Source: Nitrospirota bacterium
GTDB taxonomy: Bacteria > Nitrospirota > Nitrospiria > Nitrospirales > Nitrospiraceae
Direction: 5' to 3'
NCBI GenBank assembly: GCA_005877775.1
Contig: VBOJ01000053.1
Coordinates: 1 to 47,132, forward strand
DNA: 47,132 nucleotides
In this document: positions 8,320 to 15,113 of the stretch, piece after piece
Layout of the letters: the number at the start of each line of letters is the position of its first letter
Position numbering within the stretch: the first letter of the stretch is position 1
The notes under the pieces: model-generated
The model's database searches: none
The model's input: only the letters and a program-made list of their open reading frames with translations
What the model was told of the DNA's origin: nothing
Made by a program: the position numbers and the translations under genes

Positions 8320-9261
8320 CTAAAGTGGGATGGGCACTGTTTCCAGGATGTCCTGAACGACTCGCTCGGCATGTTCGGAGCTTCTCCCCTTGAACCCCTG
8401 ACCTCGATTGAGCATCACCCGGTGTGACAGGACGACCGGCGCCAATTCCTTGATGTCATCGGGTAAGCAGTAGTCGCGGTCCCGGGCTAGGGCCAGCGCC
8501 TTCGCTGCCTTGCACAGAGCCAGGGCGCCCCGGGTACTTACGCCGAGGGTCAAGAGATCGCTTCGCCTGGTTGCCATGATGATGCCGAGGAGATAGTTCA
8601 TCAGGCTGTCATCAAGGCGGACCTTTTCGACGGTGTTCTGAAGGTCGAGCATTTCTTCTACCGTCAGCACCGGCTGCAAGTCCTCAGCCGGGTGGAGGGA
8701 TTGAGGCCGGTCCAGGATTTTCTTTTCTTCAACCTGATCAGGATAGCCGATCCGAATCCTCATGAGAAACCGGTCGAGTTGCGATTCCGGTAAGGGAAAT
8801 GTCCCGTGGTACTCGATCGGGTTTTGGGTGGCGATGACCATGAATGGTTGCCGGAGAGGATAGGTCCGACTGTCCACGGACACCTGGGCTTCGCTCATGG
8901 CCTCCAGCAAGCTGCTCTGCGTCTTTGGAGTGGTCCGGTTGATCTCATCCGCCAGGACAACATTGGCAAAAATAGGGCCTGCCATGAACTCGAAGGTCTG
9001 CTTCTGCCGATGAAAGATGGACACCCCGAGGATATCGGATGGCAAGAGGTCGCTGGTAAATTGGATTCGTTTGAACGAACAGTCGAGAGAACGGGCTAGA
9101 CTGTGGGCGAGGGTGGTCTTTCCGACTCCGGGGACATCCTCGATCAAGAGATGGCCCCGTGCAAGCATGCAGACGACGGCCAATTCAATGGCCTGAGATT
9201 TGCCTTTGATGACCCGCTCAATATTGTCCCGTATGGCCTGGATTTTCGGGGTTTCGTACAT
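8320..9261 (-). CDS. MoxR family AAA+ ATPase
   Basis: 313 aa from the ATG at 9261. A longer frame reaches a TTG at 9309, but the added 16 residues lack family similarity and MYETPKIQAI fits a MoxR N-terminus. Walker A is EDVPGVGKTTLA, Walker B VVLADEINRT, and the sensor region IATQNPIEYHGTFPLPESQ followed by LDRFLMRI. The C-terminal lid has the family STRGALALCKAAKALA motif. MoxR ATPases act as chaperones that remodel or activate partner complexes, usually together with DUF58/VWA proteins such as the one encoded 104 bp downstream. Confidence 0.95.
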   Translation of the reverse strand: MYETPKIQAIRDNIERVIKGKSQAIELAVVCMLARGHLLIEDVPGVGKTTLAHSLARSLDCSFKRIQFTSDLLPSDILGVSIFHRQKQTFEFMAGPIFANVVLADEINRTTPKTQSSLLEAMSEAQVSVDSRTYPLRQPFMVIATQNPIEYHGTFPLPESQLDRFLMRIRIGYPDQVEEKKILDRPQSLHPAEDLQPVLTVEEMLDLQNTVEKVRLDDSLMNYLLGIIMATRRSDLLTLGVSTRGALALCKAAKALALARDRDYCLPDDIKELAPVVLSHRVMLNRGQGFKGRSSEHAERVVQDILETVPIPL

Positions 9262-9339
9262 CGGTGAAGGCCGTGGCGCGAAAGAGAAAAAGATCCCACG
9301 TGAGTTCAATGAAAAGTCTAGCAGACGATTGGAAGGCGG

Positions 9340-10344
9340 TCAATTTTCTGACGGTAGTCGATGAGGTGCCGTTGGCTCGTCCGGAACCAGGACCAGGAAC
9401 CAAGGCGGGGACTCCTCCGTCATGTCCTTGAAAAGGCGTGCGGTCCGGCTGCATGGGACTCCTTCGAAGACCGCGCCACGGCGAACCTCGACGTGCCGAA
9501 ATCGGTAGTGACGGTCCTGAATATCTGGCGTCTTCAGTACACGGGGAATGTCCTGCCTAAGATCCGTCAAGTCCGAAAGAACCACAGACTCGCCGACCGG
9601 CAGAGTGGACAACCTGGCGTATAGAGGCCCGAACAACTCGGCCATGATGGTAGGACTGAAGATCGTGCCCGAGGGCCGCATTCGCGAGTTAGCCACGAGT
9701 TGGGATAGAAGCTCCCAGAATACTTCTGTATCCACCGCTGAAAGGACGCAGAGTTTGCCATACCTCGAAAGGAGATCCAGGAGGGCGAGAGGCCCCCGGA
9801 TCTCGAATTTCCAGGGTGGAAAGAGCAACGTCCGACCATCATGCAGGACCTCGAGTGCCTCTTCGTCTTCCACGCGGACCTTTCGAAAAGCTCCCTTGGT
9901 TGTTCTTAAGTGTTCCTCGATGATCGGTTGCGACAAGCGGGAGGGTTCAAGAGCAAAAGTCGGCGTGGCGGGAGCGTGGCACGTGACGATCGTGTACTGC
10001 GGCAAGAGGCCCTTGGGCTGGGCCGATGCCAACATATCCACGTCACCCCAAAACTGAAACCGCAGCTGATCCGACTGCTGCAGCCGCTTGAGCCGGCCAG
10101 GATCGGCATGTAACGGGCCGCCGAACATCGACCCGGGGCGCAGCCGGTCCAGACCATGAACCGTCAAGGCCTTGCCTTGGGCCTTCAGTCGCGGCAGGTA
10201 CTGAGTCACAAGCTCGTCAATGAAGGAGAGGTCTCCTGCGCCCAGATCGAGGAGCGACGGCGACTCCACATGGAGCAGGAGATCGTACGGGCTGCGATAG
10301 CCCCGCAAGAATTGCTCAATCTTGTCCGAAGCAAGGGACGTCAT
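9340..10344 (-). CDS. Putative SAM-dependent methyltransferase-like protein
   Basis: 334 aa. Not recognised as a named family. Residues 31-46 (LLDLGAGDLSFIDELV) look like motif I of a class I Rossmann methyltransferase. HGLDRLRPG about 30 residues later could be the acidic end of strand 2. No substrate can be inferred. It is soluble, with no signal peptide. It lies upstream of and collinear with the MoxR gene (79-bp gap), so it may head that transcription unit. Its start region faces the divergent ChaN-like gene at 10418. Confidence 0.6.
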   Translation of the reverse strand: MTSLASDKIEQFLRGYRSPYDLLLHVESPSLLDLGAGDLSFIDELVTQYLPRLKAQGKALTVHGLDRLRPGSMFGGPLHADPGRLKRLQQSDQLRFQFWGDVDMLASAQPKGLLPQYTIVTCHAPATPTFALEPSRLSQPIIEEHLRTTKGAFRKVRVEDEEALEVLHDGRTLLFPPWKFEIRGPLALLDLLSRYGKLCVLSAVDTEVFWELLSQLVANSRMRPSGTIFSPTIMAELFGPLYARLSTLPVGESVVLSDLTDLRQDIPRVLKTPDIQDRHYRFRHVEVRRGAVFEGVPCSRTARLFKDMTEESPPWFLVLVPDEPTAPHRLPSEN

Positions 10345-10417
10345 GGCTGGGGAGCCTATCTCCCATGCACCCAGACGTCAAGCTTGCTGCATTCTCGACT
10401 GTATGTTAGGAAGAGTT

Positions 10418-11413
10418 ATGCTTCCTTGCGCTCCACGCCGCGTTGAGTTGTGCCGCTGTGCCCTGCTCCTGCCTGCAGCGTTTGCTCTCCTCATTGGAAG
10501 CGCCATTGCATCGGACATCCGGTCGCAGAGCGAACAGCTCCTGCCGCCGTTCGAGGTCGGCCAAGTCCTTGCCGTGTCCACCGGTCAGCCGGTTGCTTTC
10601 GAGCAGTGGCTCGCTGGACTGGCTTCGGCGGACGTGATCTATCTCGGCGAAGAACACCACAATCCGGCACATGTTCGCGCCGCCATCACTGTGTTGGAAG
10701 CGATCCTTGTCAGAAAAAACCGGGCGGTTCTTCTAATGGAAATGTTCGGATGGGACGGTCAGGCCGCCCTTCATCGGTACAAGGAGGATCCCCGTTACTC
10801 CCGGGACGCCTTCTTGGCGGACGTGGGTTGGGACAAAAATTGGGGTGGGGCCTTCGAGGATTATGAGCCGCTCGTGGCCTTTGCCCGACAGAAAAGCCAA
10901 GTCATAACGATCGCCCTGAATCCCCCAAGATTCCTAGTGCGAAAAGTCGCCAAGGAGGGACTCGTCACTGCACTGGCCGATCCCGAAATGGCCCGGTGGG
11001 GTGTGAGAGATCAACCCTTCGTGGACGACCAGTCCTATCGGGACCTTATTATTGGCCAACTCAGACGGTGCCACGGCGGATTGGATGAAGAAGGATACCA
11101 GCGGATGTATGAAGCCTCCCTGTTTCGAGACGAGGGGATGGCCAAAACGGTGGATGACTGGCTCCATCAAATCGGGCCGCTTGTCAGCTACACTGGTGGA
11201 GGCCATATCCAATATGGATTGCCGGTGCCGAACCGAGTTCTTCGTCGGCGCGCGACCATAGGCGACCCCAGGATCAAACAGGTAACCGTCTATCTGCATT
11301 CGTTCGATCCCGCGCGCCAGGGAGAAGTCCAGGAATTGCTCAAAGAAGGCATCGCCGACTATCTCTGGCTCACCTCACTGAGCGCTCACGGGGCACCGCG
11401 ACGATGCCGGTAA
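10418..11413 (+). CDS. ChaN-like haem-binding exported protein (Cofac_haem_bdg / DUF399)
   Basis: 331 aa. The start at 10418 is chosen because AGGAAGAG precedes it by about 5 nt and because it opens a signal peptide (Arg-containing n-region, LLLPAAFALLIGSAIAS). The longer frame from 10322 would overlap the divergent gene. The family motif VIYLGEEHHNPAHV lies near residue 65 of the mature part, with EMFGWDGQ and a late SYTGGGHIQYGLP segment. Related proteins bind haem in the periplasm or outer membrane and may help in iron uptake. No lipobox is seen, so it is probably a soluble periplasmic protein. Confidence 0.85.
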   Translation: MLPCAPRRVELCRCALLLPAAFALLIGSAIASDIRSQSEQLLPPFEVGQVLAVSTGQPVAFEQWLAGLASADVIYLGEEHHNPAHVRAAITVLEAILVRKNRAVLLMEMFGWDGQAALHRYKEDPRYSRDAFLADVGWDKNWGGAFEDYEPLVAFARQKSQVITIALNPPRFLVRKVAKEGLVTALADPEMARWGVRDQPFVDDQSYRDLIIGQLRRCHGGLDEEGYQRMYEASLFRDEGMAKTVDDWLHQIGPLVSYTGGGHIQYGLPVPNRVLRRRATIGDPRIKQVTVYLHSFDPARQGEVQELLKEGIADYLWLTSLSAHGAPRRCR

Positions 11414-11495
11414 TTTCTCCGTTCAATTTATGTTTGGCCGTCGGGTACGATTGCGGTTGTTGATGCCAGTTATGCAATGGTCAGTTTCGTGAAAC

Positions 11496-11578
11496 GTGAG
11501 GCGTTAGGCGTGAGGGGTGGGAATGATATGCCCTTCTTTCCTCACCACGCCTCACCCCTTACCCCTAACGCCTGACGG
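11496..11578. repeat. 7-bp-period degenerate palindromic array (locus 1)
   Basis: Left arm: GTGAGGC, GTTAGGC, GTGAGGG, GTGGGAA from 11496. Right arm: ACGCCTC, ACCCCTT, ACCCCTA, ACGCCTG from 11547. Each arm keeps strict 7-nt spacing and the arms are roughly complementary, so the RNA would fold into a long imperfect hairpin. It lies between the ChaN-like gene and the CDGSH gene. Confidence 0.85.
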
Positions 11579-11597
11579 AATCTCTATGGAGGTTTGC

Positions 11598-11836
11598 ATG
11601 GCCGATCAGGTCGTCATTGCGCAGCGAAGTCCCTATGTGATGGAGGTCGGACCCGGAATGGTCTATTGGTGCCGTGTGGATGGTCAAAGACACAACCATT
11701 CTGCGACGGCTCCCATACGGGCACGGAGTTTTCCCCGATCGAAGTGGCGTTCAAGGAGCGACAGCGGGTCGCATTTTGTGGCTGCAAGCACACGAAGAAG
11801 CCACCGTTTTGCGACGGGACTCATTCACGTCTCTAA
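11598..11836 (+). pseudogene. Double CDGSH iron-sulfur protein, frameshifted
   Basis: The start ATG at 11598 has a good GGAGG upstream. The first frame reads MADQVVIAQRSPYVMEVGPG and then the first CDGSH domain up to YWCR. The expected continuation CGWSKTQPFCDGSH is in the next frame from 11675, followed by a second domain CGCKHTKKPPFCDGTH and a stop at 11836. One base is missing in the CCGTGT around 11673-11677 (CCGTTGT would restore the frame). Restored, this is a protein of about 79 aa with two C-x-C...P-x-C-D-G-[ST]-H motifs, each holding a [2Fe-2S] cluster by 3 Cys and 1 His. Either a real loss-of-function mutation or a sequencing/assembly error. Confidence 0.85.
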
Positions 11837-11840
11837 ACTT

Positions 11841-11917
11841 AGCGTGAAACGCTGAGTTATGAATGCCGAATAGCATCGCGACCGAGCCGCTCATCATTCG
11901 TCGTTCAGCGTTCGTTG
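11841..11917. repeat. 7-bp-period degenerate palindromic array (locus 2)
   Basis: Left arm units AGCGTGA, AACGCTG, AGTTATG, AATGCCG from 11841. Right arm units ATTCGTC, GTTCAGC, GTTCGTT from 11896. AACGCTGA on the left is complementary to TCAGCGTT on the right. Directly downstream of the CDGSH gene. The rest of the 340-bp gap to 12178 shows only the promoter candidate at 12096. Confidence 0.7.
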
Positions 11918-12095
11918 CTTCCATGGATGATCAAGGCGAAGATCATTCTCCCTGCGGTGTACCGAATCCAAGAGCGTGAAGCGACGCTCGCCTCTCTGTC
12001 TCTCATCAGGCGGTCGCGTCTGACCTTCTCCTGAGCTAGGGGCAGAGGCTGCCACCCCGAAGCACGGAACTCATTGAGAGAATTCGCAGAGAAAC

Positions 12096-12124
12096 TTGAC
12101 ACGACAGGGGATACGCAGTAAACA
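12096..12124 (+). promoter_or_regulatory. Possible promoter of the SWIM gene
   Basis: Perfect TTGACA (12096-12101), 17-nt spacer, weak -10 TAAACA (12119-12124). It lies 55 bp before the ATG at 12179. Confidence 0.4.
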
Positions 12125-12178
12125 GGATACCGGAGCCTAGCGAGGAGGCGTTCTGAACTTCACCGGTGCGGAGATCTG

Positions 12179-13054
12179 ATGCGCAGTAAGATTCCCTGCT
12201 CCGCAGACAAGTTGAGCCTGCTGGCGCCTGACATGATCCAGGCGGTAGTCGGGCCCCCAGCCTTTAAGATGGGATCTAAATACGTGACCGAGAATCGTGT
12301 TCGAATCGTCGAGGCGGATGAGGTCCAGATCTCTTCGTCCGTCATCGGGAATTCCGGCCTGCACGAGCAAACGATTCGGTTGAGGGACGGCAACCTGATG
12401 GCAAAATGTTCCTGCCCGCTGGAAGAGCAGCCGCTCTGCCGACACTGCGTGGCTGCCCTTTTGGAGTATCACCGGTGGGTGCAACCGCCACCGGTCAGGA
12501 GAACTCAGGAGATGCCAGTGAGCGAGCCCCACCCCACGGAACAGAAGCGCACGGTGTCCGCCACGGACATTAAGTTCAACGAGATCGCTACCTTCATCGA
12601 GTGGTTGCAGCCGGCTGCCAGAGCGTTGGAACGAGGGCAAGCCTTACCGGATGCGCCCAAGCTTGGGCCCGGCGAGGTCATGGGGTGGATCCAGGCTGTG
12701 CAAAAATTGGAGGAGCGTCGGCGTGAGAGTGAAGCGGCCCAAGCCGCCCTCGGGGCTGACATCACAGCGCGAGAGGCTCAGCTCAACCGCTTGACGCAAC
12801 AGCTCCAGGCATCCCTTCAAGAGGCAAGAGAAGGGCAGAGTGCCTATCAGCAAATGCAACGTGAACTGGCGAACTACCGTGATGTGCTGACAAGACTTTC
12901 AAACATTGTGAAAGACCTCGACCGCCATGACGGGCAGATGAGAAGTGTCGCTGGCGACTTGCTCAGAAAAGGATCACAGCTCGAGACCCTGGCCGGCTCA
13001 TTTCATGAGCTTTCGGCAGCCCTGCAAGCACTCGTCAAGCCTCCCTCCCCATAG
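12179..13054 (+). CDS. SWIM zinc-finger protein with coiled-coil tail
   Basis: 291 aa. Residues 77-90 carry the SWIM pattern C77-x-C79-x7-C87-x-H89 (CSCPLEEQPLCRHC), preceded by the usual strand-rich segment. SWIM domains bind DNA or protein partners and are often found with Snf2-type helicases, but no helicase is encoded nearby. A Pro-rich linker (about 103-120) follows. Residues roughly 180-250 are rich in Gln/Glu/Arg/Leu with heptad character, predicted coiled coil. GGAG lies about 6 nt before the start. The biological role is unknown; it stands as a single gene between repeats. Confidence 0.8.
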   Translation: MRSKIPCSADKLSLLAPDMIQAVVGPPAFKMGSKYVTENRVRIVEADEVQISSSVIGNSGLHEQTIRLRDGNLMAKCSCPLEEQPLCRHCVAALLEYHRWVQPPPVRRTQEMPVSEPHPTEQKRTVSATDIKFNEIATFIEWLQPAARALERGQALPDAPKLGPGEVMGWIQAVQKLEERRRESEAAQAALGADITAREAQLNRLTQQLQASLQEAREGQSAYQQMQRELANYRDVLTRLSNIVKDLDRHDGQMRSVAGDLLRKGSQLETLAGSFHELSAALQALVKPPSP

Positions 13055-13242
13055 TCTGGCGCGTCTCGATCCAATCATTTCACCAAGGTAGAACCCTTTA
13101 CCACTCTCTCCGCGTTATTCAAGCGATTCCGCATCCACTCTTGCGTCTCGACCATAGATGTCGGTACAATCCGCCCCGTTTGTCCCTTGATTGTGTGTCC
13201 AAGGTTTCGACTTAAACAGGGGGGATTTATAGGAGAAGAGTT

Positions 13243-13407
13243 GTGACGGTGCTGGGGATCTGTGCGACAGTCGTGCTCAGTGCGCTGCCGGCGCTTGCCG
13301 ATGAACCCAAGGCGTCGGATTATTCCGGCATTTCCTATATGTACTATTCCGTCATCGTCGGAATCCTCGGTTGGGGCGTCTACGATACCTTCTTCAGGAA
13401 GTCCTGA
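13243..13407 (+). CDS. Small membrane protein, 54 aa
   Basis: Short gene starting with GTG at 13243, preceded by AGGAG at 13231-13235 with about 7 nt spacing. A hydrophobic signal-like N-terminus (VTVLGICATVVLSALPALA) is followed by a short polar stretch (DEPKASDYSG) and a second hydrophobic segment (YYSVIVGILGWGVYDTFF) ending in Arg-Lys-Ser. This is either a cleaved signal plus one transmembrane helix or a two-helix hairpin. The Ala-Leu-Ala/Asp boundary is a plausible signal peptidase site. No family is recognised. It is convergent with the tesA-like gene. Confidence 0.65.
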   Translation: MTVLGICATVVLSALPALADEPKASDYSGISYMYYSVIVGILGWGVYDTFFRKS

Positions 13408-13452
13408 TCGTTCTTCGGCACGTTCTCCCGAAGATGACTCAACCTTCCAACT

Positions 13453-13487
13453 CCGCGCGTACTCGAACTCGATTCGATTACGCGCGG
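13453..13487. terminator. Hairpin between convergent genes, possible bidirectional terminator
   Basis: Perfect 9-bp inverted repeat CCGCGCGTA (13453-13461) / TACGCGCGG (13479-13487) with a 17-nt loop, in the 114-bp gap between the convergent 54-aa gene and the tesA-like gene. There is no T-run, so intrinsic termination is uncertain. Confidence 0.45.
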
Positions 13488-13521
13488 CGGTTCGGCGAGT
13501 GCGTAGAGGAGCAGGACCCTC

Positions 13522-14322
13522 TCAGGAACGTGCCGAGCCGCTGTTCGCTAATAACGGCTCGAGCATCCGCATCAGATTCTCGACGATCACACGGTAACCG
13601 GCTCCTGTCGGGTGAATGCCGTCGGCTTGGTTTAAACCGGCCTGAGTCGCGACGCCTTCTAAAAAGAACGGCATCAGTGTCAGGTGGTAAGCGCGAGCCA
13701 ACTCGTGATACATGGCCGAAAAGCGGGCGGTGTAGTCGGCGCCGTAGTTGGGGGGCAGCTTCATCCCGGCCAGCACGACCGTCACGCCTGCCGCCTGCAG
13801 GCGTTGAATGATCTTTTCCAGATTCGAGCGCGTGTCCTTCAAGTCCAGCCCGCGAAGACCATCGTTCCCGCCAAGCTCCAGAATCACGATGCTGGGCTTG
13901 CTGCTGAGGACCCAGGAGACTCGACGCAGCCCCCCCGCGGTCGTCTCTCCGCTGATCCCCGCGTTGATCACGCGATAGCGATAGCCGGCCTCATCAAGCC
14001 GCTGTTGGAGTTGAAACGGGTAGGACTCCTCGGGCGAGACTCCCAGGCCCGCCGTGAGGCTATCGCCAAACGCCATGATTTTGGGCCAGTCGTCACGAGA
14101 CGGCCGATTGCTCAGACCGGGTTGGGCGGTGACATCCGTGCCGAGTCGCTGCCCAAAGCCGTCACGAGGCGCGCCGGGAACTGACGCCGAAGAGGGTGGA
14201 GTAGAGACCGGTTCGGAGGCTTGCTCACATCCGAAAACTCCAAGGCAAACGGCTCCTCCAATGAGTCCCCAGAAGACCCTCCATCGCAGATCTGAAAGGA
14301 AGTGCGGCCCGAAAGATGGCAT
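13522..14322 (-). CDS. tesA: SGNH-hydrolase lipoprotein, TesA-like lysophospholipase/arylesterase
   Basis: 266 aa from the ATG at 14322. A longer frame goes back to 14427, but only the shorter one places a signal peptide at the N-terminus, with lipobox V-F-G-C32. SGNH blocks: nucleophile serine in FGDSLTAGLG, ELGGNDGLRG (block III) and DGIHPTGAGY with catalytic Asp/His (block V). The family hydrolyses esters, thioesters and lysophospholipids in the periplasm. It is divergent from ybbA-ybbP, the same arrangement as tesA/ybbAP in E. coli, which supports the assignment. Unlike E. coli TesA it appears to be lipid-anchored. Confidence 0.9.
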   Translation of the reverse strand: MPSFGPHFLSDLRWRVFWGLIGGAVCLGVFGCEQASEPVSTPPSSASVPGAPRDGFGQRLGTDVTAQPGLSNRPSRDDWPKIMAFGDSLTAGLGVSPEESYPFQLQQRLDEAGYRYRVINAGISGETTAGGLRRVSWVLSSKPSIVILELGGNDGLRGLDLKDTRSNLEKIIQRLQAAGVTVVLAGMKLPPNYGADYTARFSAMYHELARAYHLTLMPFFLEGVATQAGLNQADGIHPTGAGYRVIVENLMRMLEPLLANSGSARS

Positions 14323-14379
14323 ACAGTATAATAAAACTTCCGTTCGCGGCTTGCACCTCTTGAATTCGAAAAGGGAAGC

Positions 14380-15063
14380 ATGATCACTGTCAGCCACCTG
14401 ACGATGCGCCTCATCGCGGGCGGCCATATAATCACGATCCTCGACGATATCACCTTCGAGGTCCCCGAAAAACAGATGGTTGCCATCGTAGGTCCGTCCG
14501 GCAGCGGCAAGTCCACGTTACTGGGCTTGATCGCCGGCCTCGATAAGCCGACCGCCGGGTCCATCCGCTTGGATGGCGTCGAGATCACGGTCATGCCGGA
14601 AAGCCAGGTGGCCCCCTATCGGCGACAGAAGATCGGCTACATCTTTCAGTCTTTTCATCTCATTCCTACACTGAATGCCCTGGAGAATGTTGCTGTGCCG
14701 CTGGAGCTCAATGGCGACCTGGATGCTAAAAACCGTGCGGTCGAGTTGCTGGCCGCTGTGGGGCTGCAAGACCGGCAGTCCCACTATCCAGTGCAACTCT
14801 CGGGAGGAGAGCAGCAGCGGGTCGCGGTCGCCCGGGCCTTTGCCAGCCATCCGCCGATCCTGCTGGCCGACGAGCCGACTGGCAACCTCGACTCGGCAAC
14901 TGGTCGTCAGGTCATCGACTTGATCCTGTCTCTCAACCGCGACCACGGCAGCACCCTGATGCTCGTTACCCACGACCCGGATTTGGCCTCTTGCGCCGAA
15001 CGGATCATCACGTTGAGGGACGGTCGCATCGAATCCGATGAGGTGAGGGTGCGAGCGGGCTGA
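14380..15063 (+). CDS. ybbA: ABC transporter ATP-binding protein, YbbA/LolD type
   Basis: 227 aa, full-length for the MacB/LolD/YbbA class. Walker [10 protein letters not shown] (residues 38-46), Q-loop in [12 protein letters not shown], signature [14 protein letters not shown], Walker [13 protein letters not shown] and the switch histidine in LVTHD. It powers the permease encoded 50 bp downstream. The E. coli counterpart is coupled to the divergent tesA gene as here. The substrate is not known; such type VII ABC systems usually do mechanotransmission or lipid/lipoprotein extraction rather than transport through a channel. Confidence 0.93.
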   Translation: MITVSHLTMRLIAGGHIITILDDITFEVPEKQMVAIVGPSGSGKSTLLGLIAGLDKPTAGSIRLDGVEITVMPESQVAPYRRQKIGYIFQSFHLIPTLNALENVAVPLELNGDLDAKNRAVELLAAVGLQDRQSHYPVQLSGGEQQRVAVARAFASHPPILLADEPTGNLDSATGRQVIDLILSLNRDHGSTLMLVTHDPDLASCAERIITLRDGRIESDEVRVRAG

Positions 15064-15113
15064 TCTCTTGCTCGCGCACCGACCTGTCTGCCGCTCATGG
15101 GGGTACGAAGAGG

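Noticed and set aside
9262-9309. Longer MoxR start (TTG at 9309)
   Set aside because: Adds 16 residues with no family similarity and no ribosome binding site; ATG at 9261 fits the family.
11905-12102. 65-aa minus-strand frame before the SWIM gene
   Set aside because: No ribosome binding site, overlaps a heptamer array, and composition is not protein-like.
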